Shown in pieces: positions 1-10,443 of a DNA stretch of 56,683 bases (position 1 is its first letter; each line of letters begins with the position of its first letter). The stretch is from Saccharibacillus sp. O23 (GTDB lineage: Bacteria; Bacillota; Bacilli; Paenibacillales; Paenibacillaceae): assembly GCF_002205895.1 (NCBI RefSeq), contig NZ_NJDE01000032.1, forward strand, positions 1 to 56,683, given 5' to 3'. A model generated the notes under the pieces. It saw only the letters and a program-made list of their open reading frames with translations. It searched no databases and was not told the DNA's origin. The position numbers and the translations under genes are program-made.

Positions 1-235
1 CTGCTGTTCTGAAATTTGTTTGTTGTGCTGCTCTTCTACCGCGATAGTCACGCCTTTTCTGTTTTTTGAATGCTGCGGTGACCGACGCCCTCCAGACTTC
101 TCGAAGAGAAGTCACTTCGAAAGCATCTGCTTTGGTTGTGAGCTTCCTCGAAAGTCACTTCGATGACGCGAAGAGATCGTTTCGGATCCAGTTTTCAAGG
201 TGCAAACCTTGTATCGGTTTACTTTGTAAACCTTG
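1..235 (+). other. 23S-5S rRNA spacer (pre-rRNA)
   Basis: This stretch directly precedes the 5S gene. Near 194-207 it holds an AGTTTTCAAGG-type segment. That segment is complementary to CCTTGAAAACT in the 16S leader near 56455-56465, the element that builds rRNA processing stems in Bacillales. No credible reading frame is present; short ORFs across it are incidental. Confidence 0.7.
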
Positions 236-353
236 GTTTGGTAGTGATAGCAGAAGGGTTCCACACGTTCCCATCTCGAACACGACCGTTAAGCCTTCTA
301 ACGCCGATGGTACTTGGACCGCAGGGTCCTGGGAGAGTAGGAAGCTGCCAAGC
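236..353 (+). rRNA. rrf: 5S ribosomal RNA
   Basis: The segment has the Bacillales 5S order: TTTGGTAGTGATAGC, then CCACACGTTCCCATCTCGAACACG, GTTAAGCC, CGCCGATGGTACTT and the 3' strand GGGAGAGTAGG ending in GCTGCCAAGC. The ends pair as TTGG...CCAA. It is followed at once by an intrinsic terminator. Ends are estimated to within a few bases. Confidence 0.95.
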
Positions 354-360
354 TAAAAAG

Positions 361-398
361 AAAAAGCCTTTTCCGCGCATAACGGAGAAGGCTTTTTT
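361..398 (+). terminator. rRNA operon terminator
   Basis: A near-perfect stem (AAAGCCTTTTCCG against CGGAGAAGGCTTT, loop about 7 nt) is followed by a T run, directly after the 5S gene. It ends the upstream rRNA operon. It may also serve the leftward aldo/keto reductase gene, because the A run on the other side gives a T run on the minus strand. Confidence 0.9.
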
Positions 399-415
399 GT
401 TATTTTCGCTATGAT

Positions 416-1402
<987 letters not shown>

Positions 1403-1543
1403 TTGCGAAGCCTCCTCTTTTTACGTACATGATGCGAGAAAGGGAAGAACGATCTGACCTGTAGGCAGTCGTCCTTTATGTCTAAGTATACGTAAGAAGA
1501 TCACGAGAAAGCAAAATGAAGAAGCCTCGCTCTAGCAAAGAGG

Positions 1544-1565
1544 ACAATATAACGTTATAATGTTT
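1544..1565. promoter_or_regulatory. palindromic operator with embedded -10, copy 1
   Basis: A 22-bp sequence centred on TATAACGTTATA; 9 of 10 positions on each side of the centre are symmetric. An identical 22-bp copy lies at 21334-21355 before the dga-like operon. The palindrome contains TATAAT (1556-1561) pointing at the AraC regulator gene at 1603, so a bound protein would block that promoter. The form fits a dimeric repressor such as the GntR protein encoded at 16463-17182, but binding is inference. Confidence 0.6.
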
Positions 1566-1602
1566 GAAAAACGATTGACAGCAAAGGGGGCGAAAAAGAA
1601 CG

Positions 1603-3921
1603 ATGAGACGTCGAATACAAGCTTTGTACGGTTCCCGAATCGTTTTTCGGGAAAGATGGAACGTCTTCAAGTCCAAGCTCCTGTTCCGGTATGCCGTTTC
1701 TTATATTTTGGCTTTCTTGATTCCGCTGACGGCGTTGACGGTCTTCGTTTATGATAGCGCTGTCAAAAATTTGCGTTCGGAGATCGAACAGTCCAAAGTC
1801 AATCAATTGAATCAGGTGAAACTTACGATCGACGGTCGGGTGAGCGAATTGCATGCGCTTGCCAGCCGGATCTCTTACGACGAACACCTGACTCCTTATA
1901 TGCTCCATCATCCTTTGTCGGCGCAGGAAGCGATTCGGACGTTGGCCAACTATAAAGCGAGCAACAGCATCGTGGAGGATCTGCTGCTGTACATGCACGG
2001 CGATTCCTTGATCTATTCGTACCGGGGTTTGGCCGATCTCAGCGTCGTGTTCAATAAAGAATATCGTTTCGAGAATTGGACGGAAGAAGAAGCCAGACGC
2101 AATCTGAACGAGATCGATCAGCCGATGATCCGGGCGGCCGAGCCGGTCAATATGTATTCGCGCCAAGAACGGCTGCTGACGCTGATCGTGCCGATCAAGA
2201 CCAACGATCCTTTTCCGTACGGCGCCGTGGTGTATCTGATGAAAGAATCGAAATTGACCGGCGTGATGGATTCGATCCTGAACGACGTGAACGGCAGCAA
2301 TTATATTTTTAACGAAAACGGGGAACTGCTTACGACGAACAGCCGCGGAAACGAGATGCCGAACGGAGAATGGAAGACGCTGTCGCAGCTCGAGCCGGGC
2401 ATTCATAGCATGGAGTTGGCCGGCGAGAAACAATCCGTCGTATCCGTGAAGTCGGACGAGAACGGCTGGACATACGTGATGACGATGCCGAGCCATCAAT
2501 TTTTCGGACGAGTTGCGCATGTGCAGACGTTGATCTTTATCGTGTTCGTATTGGTCGTGGTGACGGGAAGCATCGCGGCCATGCTGCTCGCCAGAAGACA
2601 GTATCATCCGGTCAAAGACCTGATGGAGTTCGTCGGCATTCAGAGCGGAGCCGCGCTCAAAGCTTCGAACGAATGGGATTCGATCCGGCAGACGATCCGC
2701 GATTACAACGCCAGAATCGATATGCAGCAGCCGTTCGTCCGCAATCAATATCTGCTGCTTCTGCTCAAACACGGGCGTCCGGAAGATCCGGAAATCAGAC
2801 GCTCGATCGACGATATCGGACTCGGCTTTCCGTCGGGCAGCGGCGTATACCTGACTGCCGTGCTGTCTTGGAACGACAATCCGGAGCGGCGCAAAGATTC
2901 GGCCGAGCGTCATTATATCCGGGAGATGCTGGATTATTTCGTGGTAGAAGATGCGGGGGCGCGCGTGTACGGGGTGGAGTTCTCGGCGGTCGACCAGCTT
3001 GCGCTCGTCATCGCGCTGGAAGGCGAAGAAGACGCGAAATCGCTGCAAACGCGGATCGAACATACCATCGAAGCGGTTCAATTGATGGTGGTCGACGGTT
3101 TGCAGACGATTCCGCAGATCGGAGTAGGATCGATGTACCGAGAGTTGTATGCGTTGAACCAGTCGTTCGTGGAAGCGATCGCGGCGCTCGAACATCGGAA
3201 GATGAGCGGACGCGGTTACGTGACGTATTTCGATCAGTTGGCGGTTCACGATCACAGCGAAGAAGGCAGCTTCTGGATGTCGCGCAAGACGATTCTTAAG
3301 CTGGATCAGAGCCTGAAGCAGGGCAATACGATGCTTGCGGTCTGCATCATCTCGGATATCATGAATACGCTCAAAAAAGAAACGCTGTCCGCGCATCTGC
3401 TGCGCTGCATCTGCTTCGACGTGCTGAACTCGCTGCTGCGAACGGCTTCGGAACTGCGCATGAACGAAGCTTTTGCGGATATCTCCAAATTGGCTTCGTT
3501 CGAGACGTTGGAAGAACTGGAGAGCCGGTTGGTGACGCTCGCTTCGGAGATCTGCGAAGAAGTCGAGCGCCGAACCGAAGAGAAGCAGGACGATCTGATC
3601 GACGACATCGTCAAAGACGTCGACGCCCGGTTCGCCGATTATACGCTGAGCTTGGAGCATCTGGCGTTGAAGTTCTCGGTGTCCACGTCTTATCTGAGCC
3701 GCAGCTTCAAAGAGAAGACCGGCTTGAATTTCTCCCAGTATATCTGGCGCCGACGCGTCGAAGAAGTCACCCGCCAATTGGAGACGACCAGCGCGCCGCT
3801 CAAAGAAATCATCGAACGCGTCGGTTATCTGGATGCGCCGAATTTTATTCGCAAGTTCAAAAAAGAAACGGGATTCACGCCGGGCCAGTACCGGAAGCTG
3901 AAGACGTCGAAACGGGCTTGA
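1603..3921 (+). CDS. membrane-anchored AraC-family regulator
   Basis: 772-aa transcription regulator of the two-transmembrane, AraC-output type common in Paenibacillaceae. Seen: a first membrane segment (about residues 27-47, YAVSYILAFLIPL), an extracellular sensor region (about 50-305), a second membrane segment (about 309-331, TLIFIVFVLVVV), a linker, and a C-terminal pair of helix-turn-helix motifs (about 660-765, including SVSTSYLSRSF and VGYLDAPNFIRKFKKETGF). A GGGGG-type ribosome site lies 12 nt before the ATG. It ends 31 nt from the convergent GH130 gene. Such regulators usually sense an extracellular glycan and activate a neighbouring ABC transporter and hydrolases, so control of the mannoside locus to its right is the natural inference. 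Confidence 0.93.
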   Translation: MRRRIQALYGSRIVFRERWNVFKSKLLFRYAVSYILAFLIPLTALTVFVYDSAVKNLRSEIEQSKVNQLNQVKLTIDGRVSELHALASRISYDEHLTPYMLHHPLSAQEAIRTLANYKASNSIVEDLLLYMHGDSLIYSYRGLADLSVVFNKEYRFENWTEEEARRNLNEIDQPMIRAAEPVNMYSRQERLLTLIVPIKTNDPFPYGAVVYLMKESKLTGVMDSILNDVNGSNYIFNENGELLTTNSRGNEMPNGEWKTLSQLEPGIHSMELAGEKQSVVSVKSDENGWTYVMTMPSHQFFGRVAHVQTLIFIVFVLVVVTGSIAAMLLARRQYHPVKDLMEFVGIQSGAALKASNEWDSIRQTIRDYNARIDMQQPFVRNQYLLLLLKHGRPEDPEIRRSIDDIGLGFPSGSGVYLTAVLSWNDNPERRKDSAERHYIREMLDYFVVEDAGARVYGVEFSAVDQLALVIALEGEEDAKSLQTRIEHTIEAVQLMVVDGLQTIPQIGVGSMYRELYALNQSFVEAIAALEHRKMSGRGYVTYFDQLAVHDHSEEGSFWMSRKTILKLDQSLKQGNTMLAVCIISDIMNTLKKETLSAHLLRCICFDVLNSLLRTASELRMNEAFADISKLASFETLEELESRLVTLASEICEEVERRTEEKQDDLIDDIVKDVDARFADYTLSLEHLALKFSVSTSYLSRSFKEKTGLNFSQYIWRRRVEEVTRQLETTSAPLKEIIERVGYLDAPNFIRKFKKETGFTPGQYRKLKTSKRA

Positions 3922-3952
3922 GCAACTCTAGACGCTTATCGGATATTCGGAT

Positions 3953-4972
3953 TTATTCGGTACCCGAATTCCGCACATGGTCGACCAGTTCGTCCAGCGG
4001 GACGGTCGCGAGCGCGATCGCCGTGTCCGTGACGCCGTAGTAGATGTAGAGCAAGCCGTCTTTGACCACGTTGCCGGTCGGGAACACGACATTGGGAATC
4101 TGGTAACCGAATCTCTCGTAATACGTTTCCGGCTCCATGATCGGTTCGCGGGTACGGGCAATCACTTTCTCCGGGTTATCGAGATCGAGCAGCAGCGCGC
4201 CGACCCGGTAAACGATCTGTTCGTCCACGCCGTGATAAAGGACCAGCCAGCCGTGTTCGGTGCGAATCGGAGGCGTCGACCCGCCGATCTTGCGCGATTC
4301 CCAAGAAGGGTTTTCCGCTTTCGCGAGCAGCTTGGGTTCGTCCCAATGAACGAGATCGTCGGAGTAGGTGATCCACATGGCGGCTTTGTCGGTGCCGTAC
4401 GCTTCGCCGATATACTCTTCGGGGCGGCGCAGCAGCGCGTAACGGCCGTTGATCTTCTCGGGGAACAAAATATTGTCGCGGTCGTTGATCTCCAGCGGCG
4501 TCGTGTCGGCCACGAATTCCCAATCGATCAGATTGTCCGACTTGACGATCGAAGAACGGGTCAGCCAATGGCCTTCTTCTTCGCCCCAACCGTCCGGATA
4601 CTTCGGAATCGACCGTTCCGGCACGCCGGTGTTGGTCGGGTAATAGTTCATCGCGCACGGACGGAGCGCGTAGTTCATGTAGAACGTGCCGTCGATCTTG
4701 ACGACGCGCGGGTCCTGTACGCTGCCGTAAGGAAAGCCCAACTCGTCGGGCGTGAGAACGGGTTCGTCTTTGACATGCGCGAAATGCACGCCGTCTTCGC
4801 TCTCGAGCAGGCCGAGGAAGTTCTTGCACGGCGTCAGAGAACCGGCGGTGCGTTCGATCATATAAAATTTGCCGTTGTCGATAATGACGGCGGGATTGAA
4901 TACGGTCGCTTTGCGCCAGTCGTACAGGCCGGGAACCACGATCGGGTTTTCGGGATGTCGGGTGATCTTCAT
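3953..4972 (-). CDS. GH130 mannoside phosphorylase-like protein
   Basis: 339-aa protein of glycoside hydrolase family 130, five-bladed beta-propeller enzymes that phosphorolyse or hydrolyse beta-mannosides. Seen: HPENPIVVPG at the start, the SVQDPRVV segment carrying the likely catalytic Asp, and the repeated blade motifs with WITYSDDLVHWDEPK. A start 12 codons upstream (5008) is possible, but AGGAGG at 4985-4990 sits 12 nt before the ATG at 4972 and decides for it. No signal peptide, so it acts inside the cell on imported oligosaccharides. With GH38 and GH125 alpha-mannosidases nearby, a beta-1,4-mannosyl-GlcNAc phosphorylase role is plausible; exact specificity is not visible. Confidence 0.9.
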   Translation of the reverse strand: MKITRHPENPIVVPGLYDWRKATVFNPAVIIDNGKFYMIERTAGSLTPCKNFLGLLESEDGVHFAHVKDEPVLTPDELGFPYGSVQDPRVVKIDGTFYMNYALRPCAMNYYPTNTGVPERSIPKYPDGWGEEEGHWLTRSSIVKSDNLIDWEFVADTTPLEINDRDNILFPEKINGRYALLRRPEEYIGEAYGTDKAAMWITYSDDLVHWDEPKLLAKAENPSWESRKIGGSTPPIRTEHGWLVLYHGVDEQIVYRVGALLLDLDNPEKVIARTREPIMEPETYYERFGYQIPNVVFPTGNVVKDGLLYIYYGVTDTAIALATVPLDELVDHVRNSGTE

Positions 4973-4993
4973 GCGAATAACAAACCTCCTGAT

Positions 4994-5026
4994 CCCGGGA
5001 GAAACCATTAGGTTTCTCTGCCCGGG
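4994..5026 (-). other. hairpin just upstream of the GH130 ribosome site
   Basis: Inverted repeat CCCGGGAGAAACC / GGTTTCTCTGCCCGGG with a 4-nt loop, ending directly before the ribosome-binding site of the GH130 gene on the minus strand. There is no U run, so it is not a standard terminator. It could stabilise the downstream mRNA end or limit translation; this is inference. Confidence 0.5.
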
Positions 5027-5100
5027 TTAATGATGGATGATCCTAGCGGCGGCCCGAACGGTCGGGCCATGAACAGTACGGAAATAGAGCTTGAACAGAA

Positions 5101-5131
5101 CCGGACGTGCGGGTACGCGTCCGGCTTTTTT
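5101..5131. terminator. hairpin with T run at the end of GH3
   Basis: CCGGACG / CGTCCGG stem followed on the + strand by six T residues that overlap the GH3 stop codon. In the GH3 direction (minus) the trailing sequence is TTCTGTTC, a weak U tract. It may be a partial terminator that trims transcription into the GH130 gene, or it may stop antisense transcription. Confidence 0.4.
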
Positions 5132-7565
5132 ACGTGGAGCGGACGGCCGCAGGCCGAACGACTTGCAGTTCGGTCGTCAGATAATCGACGGAATTGCGGC
5201 CGATCATCAGACGGAACGCGCCCGGTTCCACCTGCCACGACAGATCCCGGCCGACGAATCGAAGCTGCTCGCGTCCGACGGCGAAAGTAACCGAAGCCGT
5301 CTCGCCCGGTTCTAGCCGGATCTTGCGGAATCCTTTGAGCATCTTCTCCGGCCGTACCACGGTCGCGGCGAGGTCGGATATATAGAGCTGGACGACTTCG
5401 TCGCCCGCCCGGTCGCCGACGTTGCTCACGTCGACCGTGACTCGAACCTGTCCATCCGGCTCGATCTCGGTGCGGTCGAGCCGGATATTCCCGTATCGGA
5501 ATTCGGTATAGCTCAATCCGAAGCCGAACGGATACTGCGCTTCGAAATCGTCTTCCAGATACCTTTTGCCGCGCGTGCGCCGCTTGTAATGGTAGACCGG
5601 CAGTTGGCCGACGTGTTTCGGGAAGCTGATCGTCAGCCGGCCCGAAGGGTTCACGTCGCCGAACAGGACGTCCGCGATCGCGTGCCCGCCTTCTTGGCCC
5701 GGATACCAAGCTTCCAGAATCGCCGAAGCCTGCTCCGCGATCCACGGTTCGGCGATGGGGCGGCCGTTGATATAGACGACGATGACGGGCTTGTTCAGCT
5801 TGAAGATCTCTTGGGCCAGTTCAAGCTGCACGCCGGCCAGATCGAGCGTGGAGCGGTCGATGCCTTCGCCGCATTCCATATCGTTCCACGCATGCTCCGT
5901 GACGACCGAAGCGCCGGTCTGAAGGTCGATCGTTCCTTCGCCGAAGTCCCGGGCGCTCGACCCGCCGAGCACCAGCACGATCGTGTCGGCCTGCGCCGCG
6001 CAGTCCAGCGCGGCGGGGAAGCCTTCGCGCGAATCGCCGCGAATCCGGCAGCCGGGCGCATGCAGCACCGGCCCGGAGTCTTCGCCGGGCCGTACCCCGA
6101 GCGCGGCGCGAATACCGCCGAGCACCGTGGCGATCGCGCCGGCCGGCTGCGGCGACGTGTAATCGCCGAGCTGGTTGTAAGGGGCATCGGCATTAGGGCC
6201 GATGACGGCGATCCTGCCGCCGGTCCGGCCGCGGCCTTCTCGGCTCGGCCCCGAAGCCGAATCGCTGCTGTCTTCGCCGCCGCTGCGGCGCGGTGTCGAA
6301 GCGCCGTCGGCGCCGAAAGCCGCCCGATCCAGCGGCAGCAGGCCGCCTTCGTTCTTGAGCAGCACGAGGCTCTCGGCGGCCACGCGGCGGGCCAGCCGCC
6401 GGTGCTCGTCGCGGCCGATCATCCGCTGCGCCCGATCGGGATCGGCGAACGGCCGGTCGAACAGGCCGAGATCGAACTTCGCTTCCAGCACCCGGCGCAC
6501 CGCCCGGTCTAGATCCGCTTCGCTCAGGCGGCCGGCGCGCAGAGCCGAGAGCAGATGCCGGTCGAACATCTCGCCCGACATCTCCATATCCACGCCCGCG
6601 AGAATCGCCTGCGCGGAAGCATCTTCGCCGTCTTCGGCCGTATTCTGTCCGGCCGTCAGCAGCCCGAGCGCTCCGCAATCGGTAATGACGAAGCCGTCGA
6701 AACCCCATTCGTCCCTGAGAATGTCCTGCAAGAGATACTCGTTCGTCGTGCACGGAATGCCGTCGATCTCGTTATAGGCGGTCATGACCGAACGCGCGCC
6801 GGCGTCTACGGCATGACGGAACGGCAGCAGATCGATCTCGTGCAGTTCGCGCGGTCCCATATGGACCGGGGCGGAATTGCGGCCGCCTTCCGAGCTGCCG
6901 TAGGCGGCGAAATGCTTCAGCGTCGCCAGAATCGCGTCGTCCGCGCTCAGATCTTCGCCTTGCAGCCCTTCGATCGCGGCCCGGCCCAATACCGAGGTCA
7001 GATACGGGTCTTCGCCGTAACATTCTTCCGTGCGACCCCAACGGGGATCGCGCACGATATCGAGTACCGGCGAATAAGTCGCCGCTCCGCCTTGACTGCG
7101 CGTCTCGAGCGCTACCGCCCGGCACATCTCGCGGTACAGTTCCGGGTTCCATGTGCTGCCGACCGACAGCGGAACCGGGAAGACCGTCGCGCCGATCGCC
7201 ATATGGCCGTGCGAACATTCTTCGCCGAACAGGATCGGAATGCCGTGCTTGCCGTGCCGGAGCGCGTATTCCTGAATCTGATTGAACAGCTCCGCGCCTT
7301 CGCGGGGAGACAGTCCCGTCGCAAGCGTCACGCCGGTCCACGGATCGGCGCGCAGCGTGCCGTATAGAGAACCGACGCCGCCGGTCGCCACACGGCGCTT
7401 GAAAGCTTCCGTCAGTTCGACGGAACCGTCTTCGTTCTTGGTATAACAGGTCCAGCCGAACGGCTGGGCAAGCTGTCCGATCTTCTCTTCCGGCGTCATG
7501 ACGTCCAGCAGCTCGCGAATCCGAGCTTCGACGTCCGCCGATCGGGAGGTTGGTTTCTGCTTCAT
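5130..7565 (-). CDS. GH3 beta-glycosidase, cytoplasmic
   Basis: 811-aa glycoside hydrolase family 3 enzyme with the complete layout: TIM barrel (about 10-390), alpha/beta sandwich (about 448-660) and fibronectin-III-like C-terminal domain (about 700-800). The nucleophile is predicted as Asp296 in GFVITDCGA; the KHF motif (Lys217-His218) and RWGRTEECYGEDP are present. There is no signal peptide, so it acts on imported sugars. An unusual Ser/Gly/Arg-rich stretch (about 418-447) separates the first two domains. Family activities include beta-glucosidase, beta-xylosidase and N-acetylglucosaminidase; which one applies here cannot be read. It follows the transporter genes in the same direction, after a 269-bp spacer. 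Confidence 0.93.
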   Translation of the reverse strand: MKQKPTSRSADVEARIRELLDVMTPEEKIGQLAQPFGWTCYTKNEDGSVELTEAFKRRVATGGVGSLYGTLRADPWTGVTLATGLSPREGAELFNQIQEYALRHGKHGIPILFGEECSHGHMAIGATVFPVPLSVGSTWNPELYREMCRAVALETRSQGGAATYSPVLDIVRDPRWGRTEECYGEDPYLTSVLGRAAIEGLQGEDLSADDAILATLKHFAAYGSSEGGRNSAPVHMGPRELHEIDLLPFRHAVDAGARSVMTAYNEIDGIPCTTNEYLLQDILRDEWGFDGFVITDCGALGLLTAGQNTAEDGEDASAQAILAGVDMEMSGEMFDRHLLSALRAGRLSEADLDRAVRRVLEAKFDLGLFDRPFADPDRAQRMIGRDEHRRLARRVAAESLVLLKNEGGLLPLDRAAFGADGASTPRRSGGEDSSDSASGPSREGRGRTGGRIAVIGPNADAPYNQLGDYTSPQPAGAIATVLGGIRAALGVRPGEDSGPVLHAPGCRIRGDSREGFPAALDCAAQADTIVLVLGGSSARDFGEGTIDLQTGASVVTEHAWNDMECGEGIDRSTLDLAGVQLELAQEIFKLNKPVIVVYINGRPIAEPWIAEQASAILEAWYPGQEGGHAIADVLFGDVNPSGRLTISFPKHVGQLPVYHYKRRTRGKRYLEDDFEAQYPFGFGLSYTEFRYGNIRLDRTEIEPDGQVRVTVDVSNVGDRAGDEVVQLYISDLAATVVRPEKMLKGFRKIRLEPGETASVTFAVGREQLRFVGRDLSWQVEPGAFRLMIGRNSVDYLTTELQVVRPAAVRST

Positions 7566-7600
7566 TCGAATCCCACGCCTTTCGGGGCTAAAAGTGAAAA

Positions 7601-7681
7601 GAGCGGACCGTTCGGCAAGAACGAGGAGGCGCCGGCCGTTCCGCCGATGCCCGCCAAGTCCTTGCCCGCTCCGGTCCGCTC
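7601..7681 (-). other. GC-rich hairpin in the GH3 leader
   Basis: GAGCGGACCG at 7601-7610 pairs with CGGTCCGCTC at 7672-7681, enclosing a GC-rich loop region. It lies between the binding-protein gene and GH3 on the minus strand. No U tract follows, so it is more likely an mRNA stability or processing structure separating the abundant binding-protein message from GH3. Confidence 0.4.
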
Positions 7682-7735
7682 GTGGTCATGCCGCGCGGCT
7701 GCGCGAACCGCGGAATACCGTTAACGCCTTAGTGA

Positions 7736-7837
7736 GTTGACCGCATTGAATCTAAGGTTCGAGTCCTTCGGAAACACGCACGGTTCAAGCGGGTTTTGGG
7801 AGGGCGAAACCTAACATCTTAAGCGGTCGGCGTACTA
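7736..7837. repeat. 100-bp dispersed element, copy A
   Basis: About 100 bp nearly identical (roughly nine bases in ten) to 33806-33905. Both copies start GTTGACCGCATTGAAT and end in AAGCGGTC(A/G)GCGTAC. The ends form an inverted pair (GACCGC/GCGGTC). This copy abuts the stop codon of the binding-protein gene on the minus strand; copy B abuts the stop of a + strand gene. Likely a small non-autonomous mobile or REP-like element. Confidence 0.75.
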
Positions 7838-9445
7838 GTTCGCTTTCCAGCGGTCGTAAGCGCCTTGATTGATCTCGGCCACGCGCTCCGCGCCCATCTT
7901 CTTGAGCGTATCGACGTAAGCGTCCCAGCCGCCGTCGACCGATTCTGCGCCGGTAATGAACTTGGCTTCCATCTGCTTGACGTACGTGCTGAGGTCGGAG
8001 TTCAGGCTGTTGATCTCCGATTGTTCTTCGACCGTGAGGAACAAAGCCGGGAACGGCACGCGCGCCCCGTTATCGAGCAGCTTGGTCTGCGTTTCGTTGT
8101 TGACCCACTCGTCGAATTCCGTCGTCAGGCCTTTGTTCACTTCGTCCGTCAAGATCGTCGGAGCCGGGATGCCGTAGTTCGGCGTGAGCGTCGAACGGAT
8201 TTCTTCCGAATCTTTGCCGTCCGGAGCGGGGATCGCTTTTTTGGTATGGTCTTCTTTGTTGGTGTACTCCCACAGCGTGCCTTCCGGTCCTTTGTTGAAC
8301 AATACGGAGCCTTCGTAGGAATACAGATAATCCGCCCAGCGCATGGATGCCGCCGGATTCGGGTTCGTTTTCGTGATCGCGAAAGCGCCCGTTTTGATCC
8401 CGCCGTTTTTGGCGATCGCGGCTTTCTCCACGTTCTCCGCATGGACCGGCAGGAACATCGGATCTTTGTCCGAAGCTTCGGTGCCGAGCAGTTGATACGC
8501 GTGCCAAGCCGAGAACAGGCCCAATTGGTTGGATTCGCCTTTGGCCTGCTTCTGTTCGGCCGTCTGCGAGAAGCTCTCGTGGTCGAGCAGATCGTCGGTC
8601 CACAGGCGGTTCATGTACTTGAGGTATTCTTTGTAGCCTTCTTCGATCGGGCTGTAGCGCACTACGTCGTTGTCGTCCACGAACAGCGTTTCTTCGTAGA
8701 TGCCGAACGCGCCCAGCATCCATGTGCGAATATCGCGGATATTGGCGGCCGGCGTCGTCACGGAGCTGATCGGAATTTCGTCCGCTTTGCCGTTGCCGTT
8801 CGGATCTTCTTCTTTGACGCGCTTGAGGTAGGTGTACAACTCTTCCGTCGTCTCCGGCAGTTTGTCGATGCCCAGCGCTTCCAGATAGCTGCCGTTATAC
8901 CAGAGCGGGTTGCGGTACCAGTGTTGGCTGAACTCGATGACCGGCAGCGAGTAGATATGGCCGTCCGGCGCGGTGATCGATTTGCGCACGTCCGGATACT
9001 CGTCCATCAAGGCTTTGAAGTTCGGGGCGTATTCGTCGATCAAGTCTTCGAGCGGCAGCAACACGCCTTGTTCGCCGTACTTGAGCTGCTCGGAAGGCGT
9101 CAATCCCGCGGCATAAAATACGTCCGGATAGTCTTCGCTGGCGAATACCAGATTCTTTTTCGTTTCGAAGCTGTCTTTCGGCGCGTTTTTATATTCGAAC
9201 GAGATATTCGTCAATTTCTCCATCTCTTTCAAGACGACCATGTCTTCCCAATTCTGCACGCCGGTATCCGGAGCCATCATGGTCATTTTGAGCGGCGCCT
9301 CGACGATCGGGAAACCTTCTTTTTTGACTTCGGCGTTCTTCGCGTCGGGCGACGCCGCTTCTTCTTTCGATCCGCAGCCGGCGAGCAGCGAAGCGCCCAG
9401 ACCTCCGATCATCAGCAGTTTCCAAGCTTTGCTTCTGACGTTCAT
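7835..9445 (-). CDS. ABC sugar transporter, substrate-binding lipoprotein
   Basis: 536-aa extracellular solute-binding protein of the LplA type, which captures oligosaccharides at the cell surface for import. The N-terminus shows a lipoprotein signal with lipobox LLAGC (Cys24) and a following acidic/polar linker. The body has the family features: MMAPDTGVQNWEDM, a KNLVFASEDYPDVFYAAG segment and NGNGKADEIPI, resembling the calcium-binding loop of this group. It is the third gene of a leftward operon behind two permeases (44-nt gap). No ATPase gene is present, so a shared MsmX-like ATPase elsewhere is expected. Ligand is inferred to be a mannose-containing glycan from the neighbours. Confidence 0.93.
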   Translation of the reverse strand: MNVRSKAWKLLMIGGLGASLLAGCGSKEEAASPDAKNAEVKKEGFPIVEAPLKMTMMAPDTGVQNWEDMVVLKEMEKLTNISFEYKNAPKDSFETKKNLVFASEDYPDVFYAAGLTPSEQLKYGEQGVLLPLEDLIDEYAPNFKALMDEYPDVRKSITAPDGHIYSLPVIEFSQHWYRNPLWYNGSYLEALGIDKLPETTEELYTYLKRVKEEDPNGNGKADEIPISSVTTPAANIRDIRTWMLGAFGIYEETLFVDDNDVVRYSPIEEGYKEYLKYMNRLWTDDLLDHESFSQTAEQKQAKGESNQLGLFSAWHAYQLLGTEASDKDPMFLPVHAENVEKAAIAKNGGIKTGAFAITKTNPNPAASMRWADYLYSYEGSVLFNKGPEGTLWEYTNKEDHTKKAIPAPDGKDSEEIRSTLTPNYGIPAPTILTDEVNKGLTTEFDEWVNNETQTKLLDNGARVPFPALFLTVEEQSEINSLNSDLSTYVKQMEAKFITGAESVDGGWDAYVDTLKKMGAERVAEINQGAYDRWKAN

Positions 9446-9489
9446 CGTAAATCCCCCTCTTTATTGGAATGAATGGAGTACGCAGCAGG

Positions 9490-10413
9490 TTATCCTTTGA
9501 CCGAACCGATCATCACCCCCTGTACGAAATAGCGTTGGAGAAACGGATACACGGCGATGATCGGCAGCGTGGATACGACGATTACGCCGTATTTGATCAG
9601 CGAAGCGGTCTCGGCTTTGGAACTCATGAGAGCCGCCGTGTCCGCATTCATCGCCGCGCCGGTCGTTTCCGCCGACATTTCCTGAAGCACGAGAATTTGG
9701 CGCAGGACCATTTGCAGAGGATATTTCGATTCGCTGTTCAGGTAGATCAGCGAAGAGAAGTAGCTGTTCCAGTGGCCGACTCCGTAGAACAAAGCCATGA
9801 CCGCGATGATCGGAGCCGAGAGCGGCAGCACGATTTTCCAGAACAATCGAAGATTCGTGCAGCCGTCGATATGCGCCGCTTCCTGAAGTTCTTTGGGAAT
9901 GGTCGATTGGAAAAAGGTCCGGGCGACCACGATATTCCATACCGAAGCGGCGACCGGAAGGATCAGCGCGCCCATCGTGTTGACGAGGCCGAGATTTTTG
10001 ACGACCAGATAAGTAGGGACCAACCCGCCGTTGAAGAACATCGTCAGCAGGATAAAGCCCATAAACCAACCCCGCCCGACGAAATCGGAACGGCTGAGCG
10101 CGTACGCGGCAGGCAGCGTAACCGCCAGATTGAGCGCCGTGCCGAGCACCGTGTAGATGATCGTGTTGAGGTAGCCGTTCCAGATCGCCGGATTGTTGAA
10201 TACCAGCTCGTAACCGGCGAACGTGATTTCTTTGGGAAACAGCCACATCTCTCCGGTATTGACGGCCGTCGGATTGCTGATCGAAGCGCTGAGAATGTAG
10301 ATAAGCGGATACAGCACGACGACCAGAGCGACGCATAAGTAAGCGTAGGTAAAACCGAGAAAGATCTTATCGCCCTTGGATTCTCGAATCGGGTTTGCGA
10401 TCGCTTTGGCCAT
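9490..10413 (-). CDS. ABC sugar transporter permease (LplC/YtcP type)
   Basis: 307-aa inner-membrane permease of the carbohydrate ABC transporter class with six predicted membrane segments (first at about 22-45, AYLCVALVVVLYPLIYILSA). The conserved EAA loop that docks the ATPase is visible as EAAHIDGCTNLRLFWKIVLP. It ends with the usual FLQRYFVQGVMIGSVKG. A ribosome site lies just upstream of the ATG. It sits 30 nt behind the partner permease gene and 44 nt ahead of the binding-protein gene, forming one operon. Confidence 0.95.
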   Translation of the reverse strand: MAKAIANPIRESKGDKIFLGFTYAYLCVALVVVLYPLIYILSASISNPTAVNTGEMWLFPKEITFAGYELVFNNPAIWNGYLNTIIYTVLGTALNLAVTLPAAYALSRSDFVGRGWFMGFILLTMFFNGGLVPTYLVVKNLGLVNTMGALILPVAASVWNIVVARTFFQSTIPKELQEAAHIDGCTNLRLFWKIVLPLSAPIIAVMALFYGVGHWNSYFSSLIYLNSESKYPLQMVLRQILVLQEMSAETTGAAMNADTAALMSSKAETASLIKYGVIVVSTLPIIAVYPFLQRYFVQGVMIGSVKG

Positions 10414-10443
10414 GACAAGGCCTCCTTTCGGGATAGTGGGAGA

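Noticed and set aside
1555..3777. Long open frame of 740 codons antisense to the AraC regulator
   Set aside because: It is a shadow caused by G/C-ending codons; the protein is Arg/His/Gln/Phe-rich without family resemblance, and the + strand frame has clear domains. The same holds for the antisense frames at 11669-14197, 14560-16077, 21496-23175, 24909-26522, 41992-43773 and 44646-46289.
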